Shown piece by piece: positions 39,852 to 52,025 of a DNA stretch of 64,000 bases. Positions within the stretch are counted from its first letter, which is position 1. Each line of letters opens with the position of its first letter. A program made the position numbers and the translations under genes. The DNA comes from Telmatospirillum sp. (GTDB taxonomy: Bacteria; Pseudomonadota; Alphaproteobacteria; Rhodospirillales; Magnetospirillaceae), in the NCBI GenBank assembly GCA_009712185.1, contig WASQ01000075.1, positions 1 to 64,000 of the forward strand. The letters run 5' to 3'. Below the pieces are notes generated by a model. The model was not told the origin of the DNA, ran no database searches, and saw nothing but the letters and a program-made list of their open reading frames with translations.

Positions 39852-39890
39852 CGGGCCGGCGTGATATAGTCTCGCCGGCCCGAATCGTTT
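39852..39890 (+). terminator. Terminator-like hairpin between lpxC and bamD
   Basis: Perfect 10-base arms (CGGGCCGGCG and CGCCGGCCCG) around an 11-base loop, followed by AATCGTTTT. It could end or attenuate the lpxC transcript. The loop itself contains TATAGT, a possible -10 for bamD, though no -35 lies at good spacing. Confidence 0.7.
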
Positions 39891-39903
39891 TCCAGAGCAG
39901 GTA

Positions 39904-40725
39904 ATGTCTATCCACCTCAATTCCCGCGTGCTCGCCGCAGTCTTCGCCATCGTCACGTTCCTGCCGTTCCTTGGTGGTTGTGCCGGAGACGATCCCGTCA
40001 AAGAAAATTACAAGGAGCTTCCGGTTGAGGAGCTCTACAACAATGCGATGGATCTTCTGAAAGATGGATCCTACGACAAGGCGGCCCGCGCCTTCGATGA
40101 GGTGGAACGCCAGCCCCCCTATTCGGTCTGGGCGACCAAGGCGCAGCGCATGGCCGCCTATTCGCATTACGAACACAACAAGTTCGATGATGCGATCAAT
40201 TCACTGGACCGGTTCATCCAGCTCCACCCGGGGCATAAGGACGCCGCCTACGCCTACTATCTGAAGGCGCTGTGCTTCTACGAGCAGATCGCCGACGTCA
40301 ACCGCGACCAGAGGATGACGGCGAACGCGCTCAAATCGTTGCAGGAGGTCGTGGATCGCTTCCCGACCAGCAAATATGCCCGCGATGCCCGGATGAAGGC
40401 CGATCTGGCCCGCGACCATCTGGCCGGCAAGGAAATGGCGGTCGGACGCTGGTACGAGCAGCAGGGCCAGTATCTCGCGGCGATCAACCGTTACCGGCTG
40501 GTCCTCGACAATTACCAGACCACCACCCATGTGCCGGAAGCGCTGCACCGGCTGGCAGAATGCTACGAAACGCTGGGCCTTCAGGATGAGGCGCAGAAGG
40601 TTGCGGCCGTCCTTGGCTACAACTACCCCGGCGATCAGTGGTACGCCGACAGCTACAAGCTCGTGAAGGGACTGGCGCCGAAACCGGACCAGGAGGACCA
40701 CGGCTGGTTCGGCTGGCTGTGGTGA
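39904..40725 (+). CDS. bamD: Outer-membrane protein assembly factor BamD
   Basis: A 273-residue lipoprotein of the BAM complex, which inserts beta-barrel proteins into the outer membrane. The signal peptide ends in a lipobox (FLGGC, acylated cysteine at about residue 26). The mature part is a series of about five TPR-like repeats, including YNNAMDLLKDGSYDKAARAFDEVERQPPYS and AYAYYLKALCFYEQI, with the conserved RYPTS-type segment present as RFPTSKYARDA. The ATG follows AGAGCAGGTA. It is followed closely by recN on the same strand. Confidence 0.95.
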   Translation: MSIHLNSRVLAAVFAIVTFLPFLGGCAGDDPVKENYKELPVEELYNNAMDLLKDGSYDKAARAFDEVERQPPYSVWATKAQRMAAYSHYEHNKFDDAINSLDRFIQLHPGHKDAAYAYYLKALCFYEQIADVNRDQRMTANALKSLQEVVDRFPTSKYARDARMKADLARDHLAGKEMAVGRWYEQQGQYLAAINRYRLVLDNYQTTTHVPEALHRLAECYETLGLQDEAQKVAAVLGYNYPGDQWYADSYKLVKGLAPKPDQEDHGWFGWLW

Positions 40726-40737
40726 CCGGCGCGCGCC

Positions 40738-44614
<3,877 letters not shown>

Positions 44615-44621
44615 TTCATTT

Positions 44622-44645
44622 GGGCCCGGATCTTGATCCGGGCCC
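44622..44645 (+). terminator. Palindromic hairpin after ligA
   Basis: Perfect 11-base arms (GGGCCCGGATC and GATCCGGGCCC) separated by TT, eight bases after the ligA stop. The T-run is displaced (TTATGTTTTT some 15 bases later), so termination efficiency is uncertain. Confidence 0.65.
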
Positions 44646-44833
44646 CCTCCCTCCCCTTATGTTTTTCTCAGTCCCCGTGATCGCAGGGTTTGCGGAGATC
44701 AGACCAGCCCAACCCCGGGTGTCCAGGGAATCCCGGACGGGCAGACGCGGAGGACGGCGGCAGACGGGCGTGACGCGCACCCGCGCGGACAACTCCGGCC
44801 GCCCTTTTACCCCGGATCCAGGGAGGACAGCCT

Positions 44834-45271
44834 ATGATCGTCAAGACCGTCCTGAAGCAAAAAGGGAACAACGACGTCGCCACCGTGACCCCCGACATGC
44901 CGGTTATGGAGGCGGCCAGAGCCTTGCATTCCAAACGTATCGGCGCCTTGGTGGTGATCGGAGCGGAAAACAGAATCGTCGGCATCCTGTCGGAACGCGA
45001 CATCGTGCGAGGCATGGCGTTGAACGACGGCCGGATGGACACCCTCAAGGTTCATGACCTGATGACCAGTTCGGTGCTGGTCTGTAACCCGGACGACTCG
45101 CTCGACCTGTTGATGGGCATCATGACAAACCGTCGTGTGCGCCATCTTCCGGTTGTCGAGCACAATCGGCTGGTCGGGATCGTCACCATCGGCGACGTGG
45201 TCAAGGCCCGCCTGGAGGACGCCACCATGCAGGTCGATTCGCTGCGCGATTATGTGATGACCGCCCGTTAG
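44834..45271 (+). CDS. Tandem CBS-domain protein
   Basis: A 145-residue stand-alone CBS pair. The two domains lie at about residues 8-65 (VATVTPDMPVMEAARALHSKRIGALVVI, ending GILSERDIVRGM) and 75-135 (VLVCNPDDSLDLLMGIMTNRRVRHLPVV, ending GIVTIGDVVKARL). Such pairs bind adenine nucleotides and usually sense energy state; the target is unknown. The ATG follows an excellent site, CAGGGAGGACAGCCT. It is monocistronic as far as can be seen. Confidence 0.93.
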   Translation: MIVKTVLKQKGNNDVATVTPDMPVMEAARALHSKRIGALVVIGAENRIVGILSERDIVRGMALNDGRMDTLKVHDLMTSSVLVCNPDDSLDLLMGIMTNRRVRHLPVVEHNRLVGIVTIGDVVKARLEDATMQVDSLRDYVMTAR

Positions 45272-45665
45272 GGGCTGGCGCGACACCATCGCGTCAGGTA
45301 CCAGGGCCCTGTCATGGCCGCATCCGCTCCGGCGGTGTCGGACACCGCCTGGGGCTTGTGCCGGTCTTGCGCGGATCGGGACCGGGCGGCGCAGTCCGCA
45401 TCCGCCCCGGGACCGGGTTTCGCGCCCCTGGTTTCGCGCCGGCCAGGGCGCAGGACCGGGAACCGGTCGGCCTGGTCCCGATGAGCGGTTCTTATCGAGA
45501 CAAGTCTTATCGAGACAGATCTTATCGAAACAGGGCCTCAGTGCTGATGGACGGAGTTCCGGTCCGCTCCGGTTACCGCGGGCCGGGGATGGGACGGCGG
45601 ATAGCATGGCTCCGTGGCGTTGAAAAAGAGCTTTGCTAACCTTTTCCTTCGGCTACAATCCGCCG
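45272..45665. other. Intergenic region with a 15-bp tandem repeat
   Basis: About 390 bases between the CBS gene and the pentapeptide-repeat gene. It is GC-rich with short dyads (GGCGGTGTCGGACACCGCC around 45332-45350) and includes three tandem 15-base units at 45490-45534. At its right end TACAAT (45654-45659) lies seven bases before the ATG of the pentapeptide gene, a possible -10 element for a leaderless transcript. Open frames across the region look like chance. Confidence 0.55.
45490..45534. repeat. Three tandem 15-bp repeats
   Basis: TCTTATCGAGACAAG, TCTTATCGAGACAGA and TCTTATCGAAACAGG lie head to tail and differ at three positions (10, 14 and 15). The region appears non-coding, so the 15-base period here is not explained by frame preservation. 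Confidence 0.93.
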
Positions 45666-46184
45666 ATGTCCCCCTCTCGTTCCCGTCTTACATTCCCGCC
45701 CTTCCTCATCCTGCTGTCCGTTCTTGAATGGACGGGCGCGGCCTTGGCGGCCGACTGCACCCAGCCGCCCGGCCCGGGAGTGGACTGGCAGAGATGCTAT
45801 GTTGACGGCCGCGATCTGCAAGGCAAGGTTCTGACCGGCGCCCGTCTGATCGACGGCAGCTTCGAACGGTCCAACCTCAGCAAGGCGGACCTGACCCGCG
45901 CCAGCGGATACCATGCGAAGTTCATCAGTTCGATTCTGGCCGGCGCGCGCCTGGACGATGGAACATTCCCGGAGGCCGACTTCACCCGGGCCGACCTGAC
46001 CGGCGCCAGCCTGCGCAACGCGGATCTGCGCCGGGCCCGCTTTTTCCGGGCCAATCTGACGGGGGCCGACCTGACCGGCGCGAAGACGCTGGGAGCCGAC
46101 ATGCTGAATGCGGACCTGTCCGGAGCAACCTGGACGGATGGCAAGCATATCTGCGCTCCCGGATCGATCGGACAGTGCAATTGA
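45666..46184 (+). CDS. Secreted pentapeptide-repeat protein
   Basis: A 172-residue protein with a signal peptide (about residues 1-28, hydrophobic core FPPFLILLSVLEWTGAALA) followed by pentapeptide repeats of the A(D/N)LxX type from about residue 45 to 155 (for example LSKADLTRAS, ADFTRADLTGASLRNADLRRARFFRANLTGADLTGA), which build a right-handed quadrilateral helix. Two cysteines flank the repeats and may form disulfides. The function is unknown; it is likely periplasmic. The ATG at 45666 gives a clean signal peptide, but no ribosome site is visible. Its stop overlaps the next gene's start region, implying coupling to the diguanylate cyclase. Confidence 0.82.
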   Translation: MSPSRSRLTFPPFLILLSVLEWTGAALAADCTQPPGPGVDWQRCYVDGRDLQGKVLTGARLIDGSFERSNLSKADLTRASGYHAKFISSILAGARLDDGTFPEADFTRADLTGASLRNADLRRARFFRANLTGADLTGAKTLGADMLNADLSGATWTDGKHICAPGSIGQCN

Positions 46185-47281
46185 CGCCGCCGGCCGCATC
46201 CCCGTCGTCGGGCTACCCACGCCCCGACGAGGACTTTCCGAGTGCCTTGCGGCAGGCGCGGTCGGCCGTCGACCTGCTGGCCCAGCTCAAGATACCCCCG
46301 AGCCCGGCGCGCTTTGTGGTGCTGTTCAATCATCAGGGCGGCGCCATGCCCGATCTGTCCCGGGCGGTCAACCGGCTGATGTCCCACGACCGGCTGACGG
46401 CGACGGGTCTGGACGAGCTTTATGACGAATTCTTCACGCGCTTCCTTGAGGAGGAGCAGTTGCGCGAGGCCAGCCGCCGCATCGGCCGCACGGTGGCCGA
46501 GGTCGCGGACTGCCTGGGGGCCGCCAGCGGATCCGCGAAGCGCTACGGGTCGGTGCTGGCGGGCTTTTCCACCTCGGCCGAACAGATCGCCAGCCTGTCG
46601 CCCGCCAATCTGCGCATGTTCGCAGAGCTTTCGAACGCCATCGGCACTGTTCTCAGCGAAACCCGCAAGATGTCCGATACCAATCGCATTCTGGAAGAGC
46701 GGTTACAGCTTTCCGGTCGGGAAATCGAAATCCTTCGCGAACATCTCGATTTGCTGGAACGCGAGGCCGGACTGGACGGACTGACCGGGATCGCCAACCG
46801 CAAAAGTTTCGACATCGTCCTGCGCGAGGCCATCGCCCAGGCCCAGCGCGAGGAACAGCCCCTGTCCCTGCTGATGATCGACATCGACCATTTCAAGATC
46901 TTCAACGACGCCCATGGGCACCAGATGGGCGACAATGTCCTGAAACTGGTCGCCCGTTACATGCGCGAATGCGTCAAGGGCAGGGACACCGTCGCGCGTT
47001 ATGGCGGCGAGGAGTTCACCATCATCCTGCCGCACACACGCCTGGATGCCGCGGTCCAGGCCGCCAATCTGATCCGCCACCATGTTTCGTCGAAAAAGGT
47101 GGTCAACCGGCGGACCGGTGCCAACCTGGGGCAGATCACCCTGTCCATCGGCGTCGCCGAATACCGGCCGGGTGAACCGTCGTCCGAGCTGGTGCACCGC
47201 GCCGATGAAGCGCTCTATCTCGCCAAAGGCAGCGGCCGCGACAAGGTCGCATCGGAATCCGAAATCCCGACCCACGCCTGA
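46175..47281 (+). CDS. Diguanylate cyclase (GGDEF) with helical N-terminal region
   Basis: A 368-residue soluble protein making c-di-GMP from two GTP. Residues about 20-190 are helical and lack a recognised sensor domain; a coiled coil at about 170-195 leads into the GGDEF domain (about 196-358). The active loop is GGEEF at residues 277-281, with DIDHFKIFNDAHGH for metal and base binding. The position of the product-inhibition I-site reads KGRD (268-271) instead of RxxD, so feedback inhibition may be weak. The GTG start at 46175 overlaps the pentapeptide gene by 10 bases; a TTG at 46181 is an alternative. Confidence 0.92.
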   Translation: MQLTPPAASPSSGYPRPDEDFPSALRQARSAVDLLAQLKIPPSPARFVVLFNHQGGAMPDLSRAVNRLMSHDRLTATGLDELYDEFFTRFLEEEQLREASRRIGRTVAEVADCLGAASGSAKRYGSVLAGFSTSAEQIASLSPANLRMFAELSNAIGTVLSETRKMSDTNRILEERLQLSGREIEILREHLDLLEREAGLDGLTGIANRKSFDIVLREAIAQAQREEQPLSLLMIDIDHFKIFNDAHGHQMGDNVLKLVARYMRECVKGRDTVARYGGEEFTIILPHTRLDAAVQAANLIRHHVSSKKVVNRRTGANLGQITLSIGVAEYRPGEPSSELVHRADEALYLAKGSGRDKVASESEIPTHA

Positions 47282-47364
47282 CAGGCCCGCCCACCCCGCG
47301 TTCCCACGTCCCTGATCTGCCCCCGATGCCATGCCTCCAGCAGGCCTGCCATTGCAGGCTTCGC

Positions 47365-47413
47365 TTGACTTGAATGTACCGATAGGTACATATTGTACCT
47401 ATCGGTACATTCA
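47365..47413 (+). promoter_or_regulatory. Promoter overlapped by a perfect palindromic operator
   Basis: TTGACT (47365-47370) and ACATAT (47388-47393, 17-base spacer) form the promoter. A perfect inverted repeat covers the spacer, the -10 and the start: arm TGAATGTACCGATAGGTACA (47371-47390), centre TAT, then the exact reverse complement (47394-47413). The ribosome site AAGGAG of the next gene starts at its right edge. This is the expected layout for autorepression by the TetR protein encoded two genes on. Confidence 0.88.
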
Positions 47414-47424
47414 AGGAGACTCCC

Positions 47425-47892
47425 ATGACCACCACGATCATCGCCCCTCCTTTCACCCGGGAAAGCGCGACCCGGAAGGTCCGCATGGCGGAGGACGCCT
47501 GGAACGGCCGGGATCCGGCCAGGGTGGCGGAGGCTTATACGCCCGACAGTCAGTGGCGTAACCGTGCGGAATTCGTGGCCGGACGCAACGAGATCGTGGC
47601 GTTCCTCACCCGCAAATGGGCGAAGGAGTTGGACTATCGCCTGATCAAGGAACTGTGGGCGTTCGGAGACGACCGCATCGCCGTGCGCTATGCCTATGAA
47701 TGGCGTGACGACAGCGGAACCTGGTTCCGGTCTTACGGCAACGAGAACTGGGAGTATGACGGAGCGGGCTTGATGCGGCGGCGCTTTTCCTGCATCAACG
47801 ACCTGCCGATCCACGAAGCGGACCGCAAGTTCCATTGGCCGGCGGGCCCTCGCCCCGACGGGCATCCCGGTCTGACCGACCTGGGGCTGTAA
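47425..47892 (+). CDS. NTF2-like protein (DUF1348 family)
   Basis: A 155-residue cone-shaped NTF2-like protein of the DUF1348 type. Typical elements are the first helix [31 protein letters not shown], then [39 protein letters not shown] and [26 protein letters not shown]. Members are often in detoxification or stress operons but have no agreed reaction. It is well placed for translation (AAGGAG, 6-base spacing) and is the first gene after a palindromic operator, with the TetR gene 17 bases downstream. Its substrate or inducer is unknown. Confidence 0.9.
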   Translation: MTTTIIAPPFTRESATRKVRMAEDAWNGRDPARVAEAYTPDSQWRNRAEFVAGRNEIVAFLTRKWAKELDYRLIKELWAFGDDRIAVRYAYEWRDDSGTWFRSYGNENWEYDGAGLMRRRFSCINDLPIHEADRKFHWPAGPRPDGHPGLTDLGL

Positions 47893-47909
47893 CCGAACGG
47901 AGACCCTGC

Positions 47910-48476
47910 ATGCGGATCCTTGCCGAACGCGCCGACATCATTCCCCAGTTGGCCGAAGTGTTTCGGACCTTCGGCTATGAGGGAACGTCCCTCAGCCGGA
48001 TCACGGAACGGACCGGCCTTGGCAAGGGCAGCCTCTACCACTTCTTTCCCGGCGGCAAGGAGGAGATGGCGAGTGCGGTCCTGGCCGATATCGACGACTG
48101 GTTCGAGAGGGAGGTTTTCACCCCCCTGCTTCGCGAAACGCCCGAAAACGGTCTGGCCGGCATGTGGAAAGCCGTCCGGTGCTATTTTCAATCGGGGGGG
48201 CGGATCTGTCTGGTCGGCGCTTTCGCCCTGGACGGAACCCGGGACCGCTTCGCCGCCGGGATCGCGGGATATTTCGGCCGATGGACGGGCGCGCTGACGA
48301 CCACCCTGGTCCGGGCGGGCTGGACCGACCGGGCGGCGGAAGACGCGGCCCGGGACGCTGTTCTGGGAATCCAGGGGGCGCTTGTCCTGGCCCGCGCGAT
48401 GAATGATCCTGCCTTGTTCTCCGGGGCGGTCGATCGCCTGGAAGCCCGGTTGCGCCAACCGGCCCCCTCCCGGTAG
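47910..48476 (+). CDS. TetR-family repressor
   Basis: A 188-residue regulator. The N-terminal helix-turn-helix spans about residues 5-50 (IIPQLAEVFRTFGYEGTSLSRITERTGLGKGSLYHFFPGGKEEM), a clear TetR/AcrR signature. The C-terminal half is helical and binds an unknown ligand; its style (GGRICLVGAFALDGTRDRF) resembles YcdC/LmrA-like TetR proteins. The ATG at 47910 follows ACGGAGACCCTGC. It is co-transcribed with the NTF2-like gene and probably binds the palindrome at 47371-47413. Confidence 0.92.
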   Translation: MRILAERADIIPQLAEVFRTFGYEGTSLSRITERTGLGKGSLYHFFPGGKEEMASAVLADIDDWFEREVFTPLLRETPENGLAGMWKAVRCYFQSGGRICLVGAFALDGTRDRFAAGIAGYFGRWTGALTTTLVRAGWTDRAAEDAARDAVLGIQGALVLARAMNDPALFSGAVDRLEARLRQPAPSR

Positions 48477-48587
48477 CACAGCCCTGCGCCGTCGCCTGGG
48501 AAAGATTCCGGCGGGGACGCCGGGGCCAACGGGATACGCCGAACAACAGCGCGGGCCATGCCTGTATCCGCACCCCGCCCTTTTTTC

Positions 48588-48615
48588 TTGGACAGGACCC
48601 GGGAACAGATATAGT
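48588..48615 (+). promoter_or_regulatory. Promoter of the UvrD/PcrA-type helicase gene
   Basis: TTGGAC (48588-48593), a 16-base spacer and TATAGT (48610-48615). The start would fall within about two bases of the ATG at 48624, so the transcript would be leaderless or nearly so. Confidence 0.6.
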
Positions 48616-48623
48616 ACGGAATT

Positions 48624-50909
48624 ATGTCCGATCCCTTTGATCTTTCCGATGACGAGCCGGTGCCGGCCCCGACCGGCGGCGCCCGGCCGCGGGCGTCCGC
48701 GGCGACGCCCTGGCTTGACGGTCTCAATCCCGAACAACGGCAGGCGGTGGAGACCACCGAGGGGCCGGTGCTGGTGTTGTCCGGCGCCGGAACCGGCAAG
48801 ACCCGGGTGCTGACCACCCGACTGGCCCACATCCTGATGTCGGGCAAAGCGAGACCCTGGAATCTGTTGGCGGTCACTTTCACCAACAAGGCCGCGCGGG
48901 AAATGCGCGAACGCGTGGCGGCGATGGTCGGACCCGCGGCCGAGCAGCTCTGGCTGGGCACATTCCATGCGCTCGGCGTGCGCATGCTGCGCCGGCATGG
49001 CAAACTGATCGGGCTTGAGTCCAATTTCACCATTCTGGATACCGACGACCAGTTGCGGCTTTTGAAGCAGGTCATGGAGGCGGCCCGGGTCGACCAGAAA
49101 CGGTGGCCGGCCCAGGCCCTGATGGGCAGTATCCAGCGCTGGAAAGACCGCGGTCTGACGCCGGCCCAGGTCAATGCCGGGGAGGCCGGGGATTTCGCCG
49201 CCGGCCGCGCTCAGCAGCTTTACCAGGCTTACCAGGATCGTCTTCTGGCGCTCAACGCCTGCGATTTCGGCGACCTTCTGCTGCATTGCCTGGCGCTGTT
49301 CCGCGATCCGCAGCATCGCGAGATTCTGGCCGACTATCAGCAACAGTTCCGTTACATCCTGGTCGATGAGTATCAGGACACCAACGTCGCCCAGTATCTG
49401 TGGCTGCGCCTTCTGGCCCAGGCCCACAAAAACATCTGCTGCGTCGGCGACGACGATCAGTCGATTTATTCCTGGCGCGGGGCCGAGGTCGGCAACATCC
49501 TGAAGTTCGAGAAGGACTTTCCCGGGGCCAAAGTGGTCCGGCTGGAAGCCAATTACCGCTCCACCCCGGCCATTCTGGCGGCCGCCTCCGGCCTGATCAG
49601 CCACAACGAGGACCGGCTCGGCAAGACCCTGCGCCCCGGTGACGACACCCGTCCGCAGGGAGATCCGGTGGTCATCCGGGGGCTTTGGGACGGCGAGGAG
49701 GAAGCCCGCTGGGTGGTCGAGGAAATCGAGGCGCGCCATCGCGACGGCACGCCTCTCGACCAGATCGCCATCCTGGTCCGGGCCGGCTTCCAGACCCGCG
49801 AGTTCGAGGAACGCCTGATCACCACCGGCATTCCCTACCGGGTGATCGGCGGCCTCAGGTTCTACGAACGCCAGGAGATCCGTGACGCCCTGGCCTATTT
49901 CCGCGTCGTGGCGCAGCCGGCCGACGATCTGGCATTCGAGCGGATCGTCAATGTGCCGAAGCGCGGCCTGGGCGATGCGACGCTGCAGGCCATGCATGTC
50001 CTGGCCCGCGCGCGGGGCATCGGGCTGGTGGCCGCGGCCCGCGAACTGGTGACGACCGACGAGTTAAAACCCAAGGCCCGCGCCACCCTGGGCGCGCTGA
50101 TCGCCGATTTCGACCGCTGGCGTGGCCTGATGCCGGCCATGCCGCACGCGGATCTGGCTCAGACAATCCTGGACGAGTCGGGCTATACCGGGATGTGGCG
50201 GGCGGAAAAGTCCCCCGACGCCCAGGGCCGCGTCGAAAATCTGAAGGAACTGACCTCCGCCATGGAGGAGTTTGAAAGCCTGCCGGGCTTCCTTGAGCAT
50301 GTCAGCCTGGTCATGGAGAATGACGAGAAGACGGACGTCGCCAGGGTCAATGTGATGACCCTTCACGGCGCCAAGGGACTGGAGTTCGACGTGGTCTTCC
50401 TTCCCGGCTGGGAGGAGGGCGTGTTCCCCCACCAGCGGGCCATGGAGGAAACCGGCCTCAGGGGCCTCGAGGAGGAACGCCGGCTGGCCTATGTCGGCCT
50501 GACGCGGGCGCGGCGCCGGGTCTTCGTGTCCTATGCCGCCAACCGCCGGATCTACAATCAGTGGCAGAACAACCTGCCGTCCCGGTTCATTGAGGAAATC
50601 CCCGGGGAGAGTTCGGAGAGACTGGCCGACAAGGGATTGTTCGGCGGTGTCTCGGAACAGGCCTCCGGCTGGGAGAGCGGCTGGGGCGGCGGCTACCCCA
50701 GCCAGCGGCGGCGTGAACGGATAATCGAGGATGCGGTGTCCGAATACAAGGGATCGGCGCCGAAGGACGGCTATGCGCCGGGCGACCGCGTCCGCCACGC
50801 GAAATTCGGCTATGGCCGGATCCAGAGCGTCGACGGCAACAAGCTTGAGATCGTTTTTGACACGGCCGGTGTGAAGAAGGTGATCGACAGTTTCATCACG
50901 CCCGCCTAA
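48624..50909 (+). CDS. uvrD: UvrD/PcrA-type superfamily 1 DNA helicase
   Basis: A 761-residue 3'-to-5' helicase for excision repair and clearing of replication forks. Motif Q and motif I: LNPEQRQAVE and GAGTGKTRVL (about residues 35-63); motif II VDEYQDTN; motif III DDDQSIYSWRGAEVGNI; motif IV LEANYRSTPAIL; motif V VMTLHGAKGLEFDVVFLPGWEEGVFPH; motif VI EERRLAYVGLTRARRR. A C-terminal Tudor-like module (about 715-761, YAPGDRVRHAKFGYGRIQSVDG) is the RNA polymerase-binding region known in PcrA/UvrD. The first 25 residues are Pro/Ala-rich. Confidence 0.95.
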   Translation: MSDPFDLSDDEPVPAPTGGARPRASAATPWLDGLNPEQRQAVETTEGPVLVLSGAGTGKTRVLTTRLAHILMSGKARPWNLLAVTFTNKAAREMRERVAAMVGPAAEQLWLGTFHALGVRMLRRHGKLIGLESNFTILDTDDQLRLLKQVMEAARVDQKRWPAQALMGSIQRWKDRGLTPAQVNAGEAGDFAAGRAQQLYQAYQDRLLALNACDFGDLLLHCLALFRDPQHREILADYQQQFRYILVDEYQDTNVAQYLWLRLLAQAHKNICCVGDDDQSIYSWRGAEVGNILKFEKDFPGAKVVRLEANYRSTPAILAAASGLISHNEDRLGKTLRPGDDTRPQGDPVVIRGLWDGEEEARWVVEEIEARHRDGTPLDQIAILVRAGFQTREFEERLITTGIPYRVIGGLRFYERQEIRDALAYFRVVAQPADDLAFERIVNVPKRGLGDATLQAMHVLARARGIGLVAAARELVTTDELKPKARATLGALIADFDRWRGLMPAMPHADLAQTILDESGYTGMWRAEKSPDAQGRVENLKELTSAMEEFESLPGFLEHVSLVMENDEKTDVARVNVMTLHGAKGLEFDVVFLPGWEEGVFPHQRAMEETGLRGLEEERRLAYVGLTRARRRVFVSYAANRRIYNQWQNNLPSRFIEEIPGESSERLADKGLFGGVSEQASGWESGWGGGYPSQRRRERIIEDAVSEYKGSAPKDGYAPGDRVRHAKFGYGRIQSVDGNKLEIVFDTAGVKKVIDSFITPA

Positions 50910-51004
50910 GACCTGAAATGGAAAGATGGTTCAGCGCCCCGCCCGCCCGGGCGGCGCAGGAACCGGTCGGGTTCCATTGTGTTTGATTCGAAGAAGGCAG
51001 CCTC

Positions 51005-51925
51005 ATGTCCAAATCCCATCCCGACGTCTGGCGTGTCGCCGTCGTCGTCCCCTTGAACGCGATCGAACTCTACGAGCCGATCCTGGAGCGCTGCGCCCAG
51101 GCGGTGTCCTGGTTCCTGGACGACCCGACGTCCGACGAGAGCGACGAAAAGGTGCTGTGGCGGCTGGAGGGATATTCGAAGACCCCCGTCGATCGTGCCG
51201 CCGTCGAGAGCGATCTGGCGATGGCCGCCGTGACGGCCGGTCGGACCGCGCCCACGCTGGTGGTCGAACAGATCGCCGGCATCGACTGGGTCTCCGCCAA
51301 TCTGCGCGACTTCCCCCCGATTGCGGCCGGCCGGTTCTTTGTCCACGGCTCCCATTACGACGGCATCATTCCCGCCGGCAGCATTCCGCTGCTGATCGAC
51401 GCGGGAACCGCTTTCGGCTCGGGCGAGCATGCCACCACCTTCGGCTGCCTGACCGCGATCGACCGCCTGCTTCGCCGCCGGCGTTTCCACCGTCCGCTGG
51501 ACCTGGGATGCGGATCGGGCATTCTGGCCTTAGCCATCGCCAAGGCGGCGGCGATCCGGGTTCAGGCCGCGGACATCGACCCCGTGTCCGTGTCGGTCGC
51601 CCGCAAGAACGCTCGCCGGAACGGTGCGGCAGCCCGGGTCCGGGCCACCGGCAGCGATGGCTACCGCAGCCGCGTGATCGCGAAGCGGCGCCCCTATGAC
51701 CTGATCGTCGCCAACATCCTGGCGCGCCCGCTGGTCGCCATGGCGGCCGACCTGGGACGTCATCTGGCGCCCGACGGGATCGCCGTCCTGTCCGGCCTGC
51801 TGAACCGTCAGGAGCGCCTGGTCCTGGCGGCGCACCGCATGCAGGGTCTGTCGCTGCTGGGCCGCATCCGGATCGACGGCTGGTCGACCCTGGTGCTGGC
51901 GCGCACCCCCAGAGCCCGGATCTGA
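51005..51925 (+). CDS. prmA: Ribosomal protein L11 methyltransferase PrmA
   Basis: A 306-residue SAM-dependent enzyme that methylates lysines and the N-terminus of ribosomal protein L11. An N-terminal L11-recognition domain (about residues 5-80) precedes the catalytic part with AGTAFGSGEHATT (about 135-147), the SAM loop LDLGCGSGILALAIAK and the acceptor-site motif VANILARPL. The ATG follows AAGAAGGCAGCCTC. It lies in a 115-base gap arrangement after the helicase and is followed by a small hairpin (GGGGC/GCCCC, 51969-51985). Confidence 0.94.
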   Translation: MSKSHPDVWRVAVVVPLNAIELYEPILERCAQAVSWFLDDPTSDESDEKVLWRLEGYSKTPVDRAAVESDLAMAAVTAGRTAPTLVVEQIAGIDWVSANLRDFPPIAAGRFFVHGSHYDGIIPAGSIPLLIDAGTAFGSGEHATTFGCLTAIDRLLRRRRFHRPLDLGCGSGILALAIAKAAAIRVQAADIDPVSVSVARKNARRNGAAARVRATGSDGYRSRVIAKRRPYDLIVANILARPLVAMAADLGRHLAPDGIAVLSGLLNRQERLVLAAHRMQGLSLLGRIRIDGWSTLVLARTPRARI

Positions 51926-52025
51926 GCGGATGACCTTATAAAAGCCGCCGGACGGCCTGTCTGGCGAGGGGGCAAAAGACGCCCCATCTCTTTGTTCCGA
52001 CCATGGACATCAAGGACACTCCATC

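Noticed and set aside
39840-39870. A TTGTCG/TATAGT pair as a promoter for bamD
   Set aside because: The spacer is 19 bases and the -10 lies in the loop of a strong hairpin; bamD may be read through from lpxC instead.
45358-45639. A 93-residue plus-strand frame containing the triple repeat (SYRDK, SYRDR, SYRNR)
   Set aside because: It has low complexity and no ribosome site, and the opposite strand also stays open across the repeat; the 15-base period alone explains the open frames.
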